A DNA stretch of 64,000 nt, taken from NCBI RefSeq assembly GCF_002944315.1, contig NZ_CP024312.1, forward strand, positions 62,001 through 126,000, in the 5' to 3' direction. A program made the translations under genes and the position numbers. Source of the DNA: Rhizobium sp. NXC24. GTDB lineage: Bacteria > Pseudomonadota > Alphaproteobacteria > Rhizobiales > Rhizobiaceae. Positions 44,480-52,909 of this stretch are shown piece after piece (within the stretch, counting starts at the first letter, position 1; each line of letters opens with the position of its first letter). The notes under the pieces were generated by a model, which had not been told where the DNA came from, searched no databases, and was given only the letters and a program-made list of their open reading frames with translations.

Positions 44480-45874
44480 CTAGCTCGGCAGGGTCTTTCC
44501 CGGGTTCATGATGCCGGCGGGGTCGATGGCGTTCTTGATGAGGGTCATGAGATCCACGGCGTCGCCGTGCTCCTGGCGGAGATAACCGATCTTGCCCGTG
44601 CCGACGCCATGTTCGCCCGTCGACGTGCCGCCGACCGAAATCGCATACCCGACCATCTTCTTGTTGATTGCCGCGACCTCGTCCAATTCCGCCTGGTTCG
44701 CCGGATCGACGGCGAAGACGACATGGTAGTTGCCGTCGCCGACATGGCCGAGAATGGCGGCGGGCACGCTGCAGCCGCGCAGCAGTTCCCGTGTCCTGAG
44801 AATGCAGTTGCTCAACTGGGAGACCGGAACGCACACGTCGGACGACCAGCCCTTGGCGTTCGGCCGCTGCGACACGACGGCGTAGAACGCATTGTGACGC
44901 GCTTTCCATAGCCGGTTGCGCTCTTCGGCTGCATTGGCCCATTCGAAGTCCTTGCCGCCCTTATCCTCCACAATGGCGGCGACCATCTCGACCTGTTCCC
45001 GAACGCTTGCCGGCGAGCCGTGAAATTCGAAGGCAAGCGTATCCTCGATCTTCAGGGACAGGTTGGAATAGGCGTTGACGGCCGCGATCAGGCCGCGATC
45101 CATCAACTCCATGCGGGCGACGGGAATGCCGAGCTGCACGACCACGATTGCCGCGGCAACTGCCTGTTCGACGCTTTCGAAGGAGCAGAGCGCAGCCGAA
45201 ATCGTTTCCGGGATTCCATAGAGCCTGAGCGTCACCTCGGTGATGATCCCGAGTGTGCCTTCCGAGCCGACGAAGAGCCGCGTCAGGTCATATCCGGCCG
45301 ACGATTTTCGCGCTCTGCCTCCCGTCCGGATGATCTGGCCGCTCGGAAGGACCACGGTGAGCCCAAGCACGTTCTCCCGCATCGTGCCGTAGCGAACGGC
45401 ATTGGTACCGGATGCGCGGGTGGAGGCCATCCCGCCGATCGAGGCATTGGCGCCCGGATCGATCGGGAAGAACAGACCGGTGTCGCGCAGATGGGTATTC
45501 AACTGCTCGCGTGTGACGCCCGCCTGGACTGTGCAATCGAGATCCTCGGCGCCGACGCGGATGATTTTCGACATGCGCGAGAGGTCGATCGACACACCGC
45601 CACGCACCGCCGTCAGATGGCCTTCGAGCGAAGTCCCGGCGCCAAACGCGATGACCGGAACGCCTTCGGCTGCGCAAAGGCGGACAATCTCTGCCACCTC
45701 TTCTGTGGTCTCCGCAAAAACGACGGCATCGGGAATTGCGCTCGCATGGTGGGATTCGCCGCGGCCATGCTGTTCACGCAGAGTTTGCGATGTCGAAAAC
45801 CGATCCCCGAAACGGCTGCTCAGCGCTGCCAGCCATTCGGTCGAGACGATGGAACGGGGCAGGGAAAGCGACAT
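44480..45874 (-). CDS. FAD-linked oxidase, GlcD/D-lactate dehydrogenase type
   Basis: A 464-residue flavoprotein with an N-terminal FAD-binding_4 (PCMH) domain (PDAVVFAETTEEVAEIVRLCAAEGVPVIAFGAGTSLEGHLTAVRGGVSIDLSRM, then DPGANASIGGMASTRASGTNAVRYGTM) and a C-terminal FAD-oxidase_C domain (GHVGDGNYHVVFAVDP... GEHGVGTGKIGYL). These enzymes oxidise 2-hydroxy acids such as D-lactate or glycolate. It lies 50 bp after the molybdoenzyme start and shares the operon with a kappa-GST/isomerase. It may process the carbon part of a sulfur compound; the acid oxidised is unknown. Confidence 0.9.
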   Translation of the reverse strand: MSLSLPRSIVSTEWLAALSSRFGDRFSTSQTLREQHGRGESHHASAIPDAVVFAETTEEVAEIVRLCAAEGVPVIAFGAGTSLEGHLTAVRGGVSIDLSRMSKIIRVGAEDLDCTVQAGVTREQLNTHLRDTGLFFPIDPGANASIGGMASTRASGTNAVRYGTMRENVLGLTVVLPSGQIIRTGGRARKSSAGYDLTRLFVGSEGTLGIITEVTLRLYGIPETISAALCSFESVEQAVAAAIVVVQLGIPVARMELMDRGLIAAVNAYSNLSLKIEDTLAFEFHGSPASVREQVEMVAAIVEDKGGKDFEWANAAEERNRLWKARHNAFYAVVSQRPNAKGWSSDVCVPVSQLSNCILRTRELLRGCSVPAAILGHVGDGNYHVVFAVDPANQAELDEVAAINKKMVGYAISVGGTSTGEHGVGTGKIGYLRQEHGDAVDLMTLIKNAIDPAGIMNPGKTLPS

Positions 45875-45934
45875 AGCAAACTCCGAAAGAACTCTCTGGA
45901 AAGCCGCATCCGCCGCGCAGCTGCGGTCATGAAA

Positions 45935-46537
45935 TCAGGCGACGAGCTTCTCGCCCTTGAGATGCCGTTCGAGGAAAGGCAGGCTGTCCTGTCCCCAATA
46001 AAGCTCGTTTTCATAGCGGAAGGTCGGAAGCCCGAAGACGCCCGATGTCTTGGCCGTCTCGTAATTGGCCTTCCAGATCGCCTGCACGGCTTCGCTCTGG
46101 CCCTGCTCGTCGAGTGCGGCGCCATCGAAGCCGGCGGCATCTGCGAGCGCCCGGCGAACCTCGGCGTTGCCGATATCCTCGCCGCGTCCCCATAAAGCCT
46201 GCTGAAGGGCCTGTGTCAGTCGCAGCCAGTCGACGCCGTTTTGAATGGCGGCAATGATCATGAAGCCGGCCGGCGTCGGGTCAGAAAGGGCGGCGCGGTT
46301 TTCGAAGCTGAGCACCTTGCCGCGCAGGGCGGCCCAACGCTTCAGGTCCTTCATCCAGTAAGCGCGGCGCGCTTCCGGTCGATTGCGGGAATAGATCGCA
46401 CCGTTATCCTCGATGAGCGGGATGACATAGGGCCGGATATTTGCGCCGTGTGCACGCGCCAGTTCGGCAAACGGCTCAAGGCCGATGAAGGCCCACGGCG
46501 AGCCGATGCCAAAGAAGTAATCGATGGTCTTTGTCAT
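45935..46537 (-). CDS. 2-hydroxychromene-2-carboxylate isomerase/DsbA-family (kappa GST-like) protein
   Basis: A 200-residue thioredoxin-fold protein of the DsbA/kappa-GST family. It opens MTKTIDYFFGIGSPWAFIGLEPFAELARAHG; Ser13 stands where kappa-class GST and HCCA isomerase have the glutathione-activating serine. The C-terminal part VFGLPTFRYENELYWGQDSLPFLERHL is typical. It uses glutathione as cofactor in the known members. Its start overlaps the TetR gene stop (ATGA), so the two are co-translated. The reaction here is not known; glutathione-dependent isomerisation or thiol transfer fits. Confidence 0.88.
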   Translation of the reverse strand: MTKTIDYFFGIGSPWAFIGLEPFAELARAHGANIRPYVIPLIEDNGAIYSRNRPEARRAYWMKDLKRWAALRGKVLSFENRAALSDPTPAGFMIIAAIQNGVDWLRLTQALQQALWGRGEDIGNAEVRRALADAAGFDGAALDEQGQSEAVQAIWKANYETAKTSGVFGLPTFRYENELYWGQDSLPFLERHLKGEKLVA

Positions 46538-47145
46538 GTTCTACTCTTTTTTGAAGGCTTGGTTGCGTGGATCGCTGCGTCGAACACGGAAAGTGCGCAG
46601 TCGCGGGCAACGAGCACCGATTGCGGGTCGCGGCCGACCGCCACGGTGGCGAGTGCCCCTTCATAGAGAAGGGAGAGATGCGCCGCTGCGTGATCCGGAC
46701 GGCCGCCTGTTCTCGACATGATGGCGGCGAATATGTCTTTCACCATCGCCTTGTGCGTTCGCGCCACCGACACGACGCGTTCGGAATCGCCGTGTTCGGC
46801 GACCGCAAGAGCAAAGGCGCAACCGCGGAATTCGGGGCTGTCGGCCTTTTCGTGCAGCCGTTCGAAAATCACCTTGATCTGGTCGCGGGGATCGCTCGTC
46901 GCTTCAAGGACGCCCTGCAGCGAGCGAATGACACGATCGTGGCGATCCTGGAGATAGGCGGCGACGAGGTGATCTTTGGACGGGAAGTGCCGGTATAAGG
47001 TCGCCTTGGCGACCTTCGTTTCTTCGATGATACGATCGATCCCGACAGCCCGGATGCCCTCTTTGTAGAAAAGCGCTCCGGCCGCGACAAGGATATGATC
47101 TGATATGGCTTCTCTCATGGGGTGCTTCAGGTGGATGGGTTTCAT
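46534..47145 (-). CDS. TetR-family transcriptional regulator
   Basis: A 203-residue regulator. The N-terminal helix-turn-helix is ISDHILVAAGALFYKEGIRAVGIDRIIEETKVAKATLYRHFPSKDHLVAAYLQDR (residues about 14-68); the C-terminal ligand domain is less conserved, with FRGCAFALAVAEHGD. ATG 47145 is used; ATG 47118 (MREAIS) is possible. It is inside the operon of 48204-42093, between the ketopantoate-reductase-like and the isomerase genes, and so probably responds to that operon's substrate. It is the only transcription factor visible in the window and its family binds palindromes of a different form, so I doubt it controls the shared dyads. Confidence 0.9.
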   Translation of the reverse strand: MKPIHLKHPMREAISDHILVAAGALFYKEGIRAVGIDRIIEETKVAKATLYRHFPSKDHLVAAYLQDRHDRVIRSLQGVLEATSDPRDQIKVIFERLHEKADSPEFRGCAFALAVAEHGDSERVVSVARTHKAMVKDIFAAIMSRTGGRPDHAAAHLSLLYEGALATVAVGRDPQSVLVARDCALSVFDAAIHATKPSKKSRT

Positions 47146-47169
47146 TGTTGCGGATTTGCAGGCAACCGA

Positions 47170-48204
47170 TCACGCGGTCTCGATGAGACCGGCGTCGATG
47201 CCTTGGTGAGATCTGTCGACAAGCGAGCGGATTGCGTCAAGCGGCACTGGGTTTGAAAAGCCGCCTTGATGCGCCAATCGGCCGGCAAGTGTTTGAACTG
47301 CCTCATTATAAGGTGTCGGAATACTATGGAGGCGACCAAGCAGGACAATTTCGCCGTTCAGAAAATCGACCTCGCTCGAGGTGCCGCGCGTAAAACTTTG
47401 CCAGGTCGATTGCTGACCGGCCGCTATGCCGCTGTTTTGCGCTACGCGCCAACCTGAAATATCGATGGTTCTCTCAGACGGGGAAGCCAAATGGTACCCG
47501 GCAGCCTCGAGAGCCCGGCGAGCCTCATTCACCAACGCCTCGTTGATCAAACCCCGCAATTCCGCAGGCCCGTCGAACAGTTCCAGCACGTTTCGGACGT
47601 TATGGAGCAGCTTGGCGGATTTCCAACTTCGGATATCGGGACTGGCTTCGGCAAGATAGCCTGCGCGGTTCACGTCTGCGACAATGCGTTCGCTCGTTTC
47701 ATCATGCCCCTGCGGAAAACGCCCGACCGTGACCACGCCGACCTGTGGATCCCCGCCCGCAACGACCTTGCCAGTCTCGGTAAACCGTGCGGGCGTCAGG
47801 ATGCTCGCCCCATAAACCCGCGTAAAGGTTCTGAGCGCAAACGCTTCCGTGGCCAATCCATTCTGGAAGGTGACGACAGGAAGACTTGCCGCCGCGGCGG
47901 CTGCCGCTTCCGACGCAGGCCGCCATGACCAGAAGGCTAGAGCGCTGGATGCGTCCTGCGACTTGACCGTCAGCAAAAGGATATCGCTTGGCGTCAACTC
48001 GGGCGGATCGGCCAGATCGAAGGCGTTCAGAGTGATCTGCTGCGTACCGGATGGCCGCTGGTAGCTCAAGCCATGCTTCTTCACATGGTGGATTTGCGCA
48101 CCCCGTCCGACCAATGCGTAGCTGATGCCGGTAAGCTCAAATTGCGCAGCCAAGCTTGCGCCGACCGCTCCCGCTCCAATGATGATATACCGGCTCATGT
48201 CCAC
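47170..48204 (-). CDS. Ketopantoate reductase-like (ApbA/PanE) oxidoreductase
   Basis: A 344-residue NAD(P)H-dependent enzyme. The dinucleotide fold is YIIIGAGAVGASLAAQFELTG at residues about 5-26. The C-terminal ApbA_C domain has the catalytic lysine region SWKSAKLLHNVRNVLELF and the helix SEVDFLNGEIVLLGRLHSIPTPYNEAVQTL. It differs from housekeeping PanE by length (PanE ~300) and context, so it likely reduces another 2-oxo acid or beta-keto compound. It is the first gene of an operon with TetR, isomerase, GlcD-like oxidase and molybdoenzyme, 114 bp after a perfect operator (48319). Confidence 0.85.
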   Translation of the reverse strand: MDMSRYIIIGAGAVGASLAAQFELTGISYALVGRGAQIHHVKKHGLSYQRPSGTQQITLNAFDLADPPELTPSDILLLTVKSQDASSALAFWSWRPASEAAAAAAASLPVVTFQNGLATEAFALRTFTRVYGASILTPARFTETGKVVAGGDPQVGVVTVGRFPQGHDETSERIVADVNRAGYLAEASPDIRSWKSAKLLHNVRNVLELFDGPAELRGLINEALVNEARRALEAAGYHLASPSERTIDISGWRVAQNSGIAAGQQSTWQSFTRGTSSEVDFLNGEIVLLGRLHSIPTPYNEAVQTLAGRLAHQGGFSNPVPLDAIRSLVDRSHQGIDAGLIETA

Positions 48205-48318
48205 TTTGCCTCAGGACCTCGATTGCTTCGACCGCAACAGTCCGCATGCGCTGTCCTGCTGGATTGTGCAGGAAATCTAGATTACGGCTATGCTTCGAGA
48301 AAGACAGGTCATTCTTTT

Positions 48319-48335
48319 TCTACGAAATTAGTAGA
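48319..48335. promoter_or_regulatory. Shared dyad operator upstream of the 48204 operon
   Basis: TCTAC-GAAATTA-GTAGA, a perfect 10/10 match, 114 bp before the start at 48204. Flank GACAGGTC.TTCTTTT is shared with the site at 35550. Confidence 0.75.
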
Positions 48336-48922
48336 AAATAGTTCGCCTATCGGGCCATTTGTGACGGAGGCGTGCTCAGCGGCGGCTCCGTCACCATAAT
48401 AATCCAAAGCTCTTCATATGGTAGGAAATTGGAGCGTAATAGTCATCTCGAGTCAGCAGACTATCGTCAGATACCTTCGGCAACCACATACCTCTTCCCA
48501 ACCCAAGCGGCGTTAGGCGGGGCAGGGTGTCGGGACTTCTGTCTTCATGAAGCAGTCGAGGCAATGGCGCTTCAGTCGCGAGAACTCGTGCGACGCGACG
48601 ATATCGGTCGAACGCAGCCGTGGGAAGGCGCTCACCTCACCCATTTTATTACGACGAGCTAGGCCTGATTACCGAGAAGCTTGATGCCGCTCTCCCGATC
48701 CTGCGCATAGAAGACGGGGATAACCGGCGATCACTTGAGTGTGTGGAGGCAACTGCATAACCAGCCGAAAATCCGCGCATTGACCATTCTGGCATGGATA
48801 GATCGCGGCGCGGTCTTCAGAGGCTGGCGAGTTCGCCTCACGGCGCTCGTGCATATATCAGCGTCAACTTAGGATAAAAAACTATCCTTGCGGCCAAGCT
48901 TAGAACGTAGCGCCTCGAATAG

Positions 48923-48939
48923 TCGATAAACTCGATAAA
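48923..48939. promoter_or_regulatory. Weak match to the shared dyad upstream of the importer at 48981
   Basis: TCGAT-AAACTCG-ATAAA, 8/10 match with the correct spacing, 41 bp before the start at 48981. Plausible because the downstream operon is an SsuABC-type importer. Confidence 0.4.
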
Positions 48940-48980
48940 ATATATGAGTTAGATCGGTTTCTTTGCCTGCGAGGGTGCAC

Positions 48981-49934
48981 ATGGAGTTTTCAAGACGTAA
49001 GTTTTCGGCCCTTTTGGCGGGGTCTTTGACACTGCCTCTTCTGAAGATCGCCCCGGCGACGGCGGCGGAGAAGGTGGTTCGGATGGGCTATCAGAAATAC
49101 GGCACGCTCGTGTTGCTGAAAGGGAAGGGCTTGCTGGAACAGAAGCTCGGCAAGATCGGCTATACGGTGAGCTGGAAGGAATTTCCGGCCGGCCCACAGC
49201 TTCTTGAGGCGTTGAATGTCGGTGCTATTGACTTCGGCACCACCGGGGAAACGCCGCCGATCTTTGCCCAGGCCGCCGGTGCGCCTCTCGTCTACGTGGC
49301 CCACGAGCCGCCTGCGCCACTGGGCGAAGCCATTCTCGTGGCCAAGGATAGTCCGATCAAATCGGTTGCCGAGCTAAAGGGCAAGACGGTGGTCCTCAAC
49401 AAGGGCTCGAACGTTCATTTCCTTCTCGTCAAGGCGCTCGAGGAGGCGGGTCTCAAATATAGCGACATCAAGACGTCCTTTCTGCCGCCGGCTGATGCGC
49501 GTGCCGCCTTCGAGCGCGGTGCGGTGGACGCCTGGGTAATCTGGGACCCTTTCCAGGCGGCCGCCGAGGTGGCGATCGAAGCGCGCGAATTGCGCAATGG
49601 CGATGGTATAGTGCCGAACCACCAGTTTTATCTCAGCACCAAGAGTTTCGTCGCCGATCATCCGCAGGCCGTCGATATCGTCCTCGAGGCGGTTGGCGAA
49701 ATCGATGAATGGGCAAAGACGAATACCTCGGCCGCAGCCGCGGAGCTTGCTCCGTCCGTCGGCATTCCGGAGGATGTACTCGCCATCGCGCTGAAGCGCC
49801 AGTCCTATGGCGTCAAGACGCTGGACGCGGCGGTGGTGACGCAGCAGCAGGCAATCGCCGATACCTTCTTCGAGCTTGGCCTCATCCCGAGCAAGATTTC
49901 CATCGCGGACGTCGTGCGCAAGGGCGGTGCCTGA
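48981..49934 (+). CDS. ABC transporter substrate-binding protein, aliphatic sulfonate type
   Basis: A 317-residue SsuA-type binding protein. ATG 48981 gives MEFSRRKFSALLAGSLTLPLLKIAPATAAEK, a twin-arginine-like signal cut near residue 28. The mature part is VVRMGYQKYGTLVLLKGKGLLEQKLGKIGYTVSWKEFPAGPQLLEALNVGAIDFGTTGETPPIFAQAAGAPLVYVAHEP, very close to SsuA (GYQK.G.L...KG, WKEF.AGPQLLEALN.G.ID.G.TGE.PPIFAQAA). Of all binding proteins here this is the best supported as an alkanesulfonate receptor. It begins an operon with permease and ATPase genes. Confidence 0.93.
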   Translation: MEFSRRKFSALLAGSLTLPLLKIAPATAAEKVVRMGYQKYGTLVLLKGKGLLEQKLGKIGYTVSWKEFPAGPQLLEALNVGAIDFGTTGETPPIFAQAAGAPLVYVAHEPPAPLGEAILVAKDSPIKSVAELKGKTVVLNKGSNVHFLLVKALEEAGLKYSDIKTSFLPPADARAAFERGAVDAWVIWDPFQAAAEVAIEARELRNGDGIVPNHQFYLSTKSFVADHPQAVDIVLEAVGEIDEWAKTNTSAAAAELAPSVGIPEDVLAIALKRQSYGVKTLDAAVVTQQQAIADTFFELGLIPSKISIADVVRKGGA

Positions 49935-50770
49935 TGGTGGAGACGTCGGTGGCCGGCTATTCGGCCGGTGCACGCGGCAGGATCAATGTCCGGGAACTCG
50001 GGCGCGCATTTGCGCCCTGGGCGCTTCCGATCGTGCTGCTGATCGCCTGGGAGATCGCGGCACGTACGGGCCTGGTCAATGCCCGCCTGATGCCGGCACC
50101 GACGAAGATTGCCGCCACCTTCTGGCGGTTGCTGCTTGACGGCTCGCTCTTCTATCACACGCTTGCCTCGACGCAGCGCGCCTTGATCGGGCTGGTGATC
50201 GGCGGCGGATTGGGTTTCGTCGCCGGCGTGTTGAACGGCCTCTGGAAACCGGCCGAAACCTTTCTCGACAGCACCTTGCAGATGCTGCGCAACATTCCGC
50301 ACCTTGCGCTCATCCCGCTCGTCATCCTCTGGTTCGGCATAGACGAGGGCGCGAAGATATTTCTCGTCGCGATCGGCGTCTTCTTCCCGATCTATATCAA
50401 CACCTTCCATGGTGTTCGCACCATCGATCCCCAGCTGGTCGAGATGGCCTCCGTCTATGGCCTCGATCGCAAGGCGCTGATCCAGCGCATCATCCTCCCA
50501 GGTGCGCTGCCATCGATCCTCGTCGGCCTGCGCTATGCGCTCGGTTTCATGTGGCTGACCCTGATCGTCGCCGAAACGATCTCCGCCACCAGCGGCATCG
50601 GCTTCATGACGATGAATGCACGGGAATTCTTCCAGACTGATATCGTGTTGCTGGGCATTATCGTCTATGCCCTGCTCGGCAAGCTTGCCGATATCGCCAC
50701 GCGGCTGATAGAGCGCCGTGTGCTCGTCTGGCATTCAGCCTATCAGGCGGGCGAAGGTGCGAAGCGATGA
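49934..50770 (+). CDS. ABC transporter permease, SsuC type
   Basis: A 278-residue permease of normal SsuC length. It overlaps the binding-protein stop (TGATG); longer frames run back through that gene. Membrane segments include WALPIVLLIAWEIAARTG, ALIGLVIGGGLGFVAGVLNG and TFLDSTLQMLRNIPHLALIPLVILWFGIDEGAKIFLVAIGVFFPIYINTFHG. The EAA loop is QLVEMASVYGLDRKALIQRIILPGALPSILVGL. It overlaps the ATPase start by 4 bp. Together with the genes on either side it is a complete sulfonate importer. Confidence 0.93.
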   Translation: MVETSVAGYSAGARGRINVRELGRAFAPWALPIVLLIAWEIAARTGLVNARLMPAPTKIAATFWRLLLDGSLFYHTLASTQRALIGLVIGGGLGFVAGVLNGLWKPAETFLDSTLQMLRNIPHLALIPLVILWFGIDEGAKIFLVAIGVFFPIYINTFHGVRTIDPQLVEMASVYGLDRKALIQRIILPGALPSILVGLRYALGFMWLTLIVAETISATSGIGFMTMNAREFFQTDIVLLGIIVYALLGKLADIATRLIERRVLVWHSAYQAGEGAKR

Positions 50771-51525
50771 GTGCGGCCGAGATATCAGCAGCGGTCGTTG
50801 CGGATGAGGTGGTGGGCGGTGGTCTGCCGATCTCGCTGACCCATGTCAGAAAATCCTTCGGCAAGCTCGATGTGCTGAGCAACTTCGAGCTCGACGTCCC
50901 GGCCGGCCAGTTTCTGGCCGTCGTCGGCCGGTCCGGCGGCGGCAAGTCGACGCTGATGCGGTTGATAGCGGGGCTCGATGCGCCGAGCGGCGGTCATGTC
51001 GCGATCGGCGGAAAGGCGGTCGATCGGCTTCATCCGGAAGTACGCCTGCTTTTCCAGGAGGCCCGTCTCGTTCCCTGGCAGCGCGTCATCGAGAATGTCG
51101 GCATTGCCCGTGGGCCGAACTGGCGGGAGACGGCGCAAGCCGTCCTTGCCGACGTCGGCCTGCAGAAGCGCGAGGAGGATTGGCCGAGCGTATTGTCGGG
51201 CGGCCAGCGTCAGCGCGTGGCGCTTGCGCGCGCCTTGGTCAGCCGACCGCAAATCCTCCTGCTTGACGAACCCTTCGGAGCGCTCGATGCGCTGACCCGC
51301 ATCGACATGCATCGCCTGCTCGAGGGTATCTGGGCGGATCGCGGCTTTACCACTGTGCTGATCACCCATGATGTCGCCGAGGCGGTTGCGCTTGCGGATC
51401 GCGTCGTCGTCCTTCGCCAAGGCACAATCGCCCTCGATATAGACGTCGATCTAGACCGTCCGCGGCGCGAGCTTGCCGACCCCAGAGCCGTCGACCTGCA
51501 GCGCCGCATTCTGGAGGCGGTGTAA
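50767..51525 (+). CDS. ABC transporter ATP-binding protein, SsuB type
   Basis: A 252-residue ATPase. Walker A GRSGGGKST, Q-loop LLFQEARLVPWQRVIENVGI, signature LSGGQRQRVALARAL, Walker B ILLLDEPFGALD, switch His in LITHDVAEA. The GRSGGGKST and EARL.PW patterns are those of SsuB. Last gene of its operon; convergent with the VOC protein gene, 76 bp apart. Confidence 0.95.
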   Translation: MSAAEISAAVVADEVVGGGLPISLTHVRKSFGKLDVLSNFELDVPAGQFLAVVGRSGGGKSTLMRLIAGLDAPSGGHVAIGGKAVDRLHPEVRLLFQEARLVPWQRVIENVGIARGPNWRETAQAVLADVGLQKREEDWPSVLSGGQRQRVALARALVSRPQILLLDEPFGALDALTRIDMHRLLEGIWADRGFTTVLITHDVAEAVALADRVVVLRQGTIALDIDVDLDRPRRELADPRAVDLQRRILEAV

Positions 51526-51601
51526 GAGGCGCCCGATCTCATTCCGACCGGCCCGGATGCGAGCCAGTCGTTGCCTTTTCAGGATAAAACAGGACTGCTC
51601 C

Positions 51602-52447
51602 TTATTCTTTGAACCAGAGCGCAACGCCAGTTGCCGCTTTTGCATCGACAAACAGGCCGCCCTCGAAGGGCATGGCCGGCTGGCCGCCGGCGGCCAGAAC
51701 GTCCGCCGCCGTCTTCAACGATCTCACTTTCAGGCCGAGCGCCACCTTGCGTTCGCGACCCTCGAAATGCTGCGGAATGGCCTTGCCGAAGCGGGCCGCG
51801 GCCCTGTCTTCGGAGATGATGCGGATCGTGACGATGCCGGCTTGGACCGCAATGCCCTCGTCGTTGACGCTAGGGGCTGCGGTATTCGGAAATCCTCCGA
51901 GCAATTCGGTAATCGCTTGCGGTGCCCGGCTGACGATAAATACGTCGACGATATCGAGAACACCGTTGGGATGGTGCTGATCGGCCGGTTGCCACACCAG
52001 TTCCGGCGTATTGTGCTGGCAAAAGAAGAAGCGACCGTTGGAAATCGCCTCCTTGCCGAGCTGGAAGGTGCGGAAGCTGGCCGACTTTTCCGTGCCCCCT
52101 ACGTCAACGGGGCGCGAAAAATCACGCCATTCCGTCACGGATTTGCCGGCCTTGCCCAATTCGCTTTGCAGGGCAGCGGCATCGGTGGTGCGAAAGGCCA
52201 AGCCATTCAAGCCGACCGGGTAGGACCAGAGGTCGGCGCGCTTCCTGTCGTTCTCCTGAGGAAATCCCAGAAGCTCCAGATAGTTCTCGCCGAATACGGC
52301 AAGATGATTGATGGAGCCCAGGGTATGATAGCCTCGCGGCGTCAATGTGAAGCCGAGTTTGCGGTAGACAGCGGCAGCCGCATCCAATCCGTCAAGGACG
52401 CCAATGACGGCATGATCGAGGATGAGTGGTTGGGCTGTGGCAGCCAT
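51602..52447 (-). CDS. VOC-family (glyoxalase-like) protein
   Basis: A 281-residue protein of the vicinal-oxygen-chelate superfamily (Glyoxalase_3-like, two beta-alpha-beta-beta-beta modules). ATG 52447 follows GGGAGAG at about 6 nt. The first module opens LILDHAVIGVLDGLDAAAAVYRKLGFTLTPRGYHTLGSINHLAVFGENYLELLGF, with metal-ligand candidates His (LDHAV) and Glu (YLELLG). The second starts near VLDIVDVFIVSRAPQAITELLGGFPNT. VOC enzymes include glyoxalases, dioxygenases and resistance proteins; the role cannot be told. It stands alone between two importer operons. Confidence 0.85.
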   Translation of the reverse strand: MAATAQPLILDHAVIGVLDGLDAAAAVYRKLGFTLTPRGYHTLGSINHLAVFGENYLELLGFPQENDRKRADLWSYPVGLNGLAFRTTDAAALQSELGKAGKSVTEWRDFSRPVDVGGTEKSASFRTFQLGKEAISNGRFFFCQHNTPELVWQPADQHHPNGVLDIVDVFIVSRAPQAITELLGGFPNTAAPSVNDEGIAVQAGIVTIRIISEDRAAARFGKAIPQHFEGRERKVALGLKVRSLKTAADVLAAGGQPAMPFEGGLFVDAKAATGVALWFKE

Positions 52448-52909
52448 AAATGTCTCTCCCAATATGAAGCTGAACCAAGCGGCTGTGGTCCCGGCAATTT
52501 CGTATGAGCGCCAGATTAGCGTTTCGAGAAATTAATTTAATTTGCTGGATTATAAGTGCAGTAGATGCGGCCGACCATTCCGGCCGATGCTAAATCGCCG
52601 CTTCGCCGCGAAAAAGCATTCTAATACGAGAGGCGGGTTTCTCAAGAACGAGAGATATGCGGGACGCCGTGAGAGTTTTCAAACCATACAGAGGCTGCGT
52701 CGCTCACCCGTCGGCGAGCGATTCGACTATTGGTCGTCGCCTCGACGAGTGAGCCACTAGGTCGGTGTCACCAAGGTCGCCATCGCGCTGGTTAGGGGAT
52801 CGCAATGTGTTCGTTTCTTATGCTTCCTGCAAATTAGAATATAAATTCTATAGCTAATAAGATGTCCGGCGTAGGTTGGAGTGCATTTTCCTACAGGGGC
52901 TTATACACA
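52448..52909. promoter_or_regulatory. Gap upstream of the importer at 52910
   Basis: About 460 bp without a convincing gene. It holds the divergent promoters for the VOC gene and the importer, and a degenerate copy of the shared dyad at its right end. The middle part has only short open frames with no recognisable content. Confidence 0.5.
52838..52854. promoter_or_regulatory. Degenerate shared dyad upstream of the importer at 52910
   Basis: AATAT-AAATTCT-ATAGC: right half 4/5, left half poor, but the spacer and AT context match the site at 60801. It ends 55 bp before the start at 52910. Weak by itself; supported by position and operon type. Confidence 0.4.

Larger units (their letters stand above)
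48205..48980. other. Long gap with two operators and decayed sequence
   Basis: This 776-bp stretch separates the minus-strand operon ending at 48204 from the importer at 48981. It holds a perfect operator near the left end and a weaker one near the right. Between them I see no intact gene. One plus-strand frame without a start (about 48638-48760) reads HPFYYDELGLITEKLDAALPILRIEDGDNRRSLECVEATA before a stop and looks protein-like, but I cannot name it; I take it as a remnant. Confidence 0.4.

Noticed and set aside
46534..47145. TetR regulator as the protein that binds the shared dyads
   Set aside because: It is inside one operon, its family binds other palindromes, and a window-wide regulator is more likely a LysR-type encoded elsewhere; not excluded.
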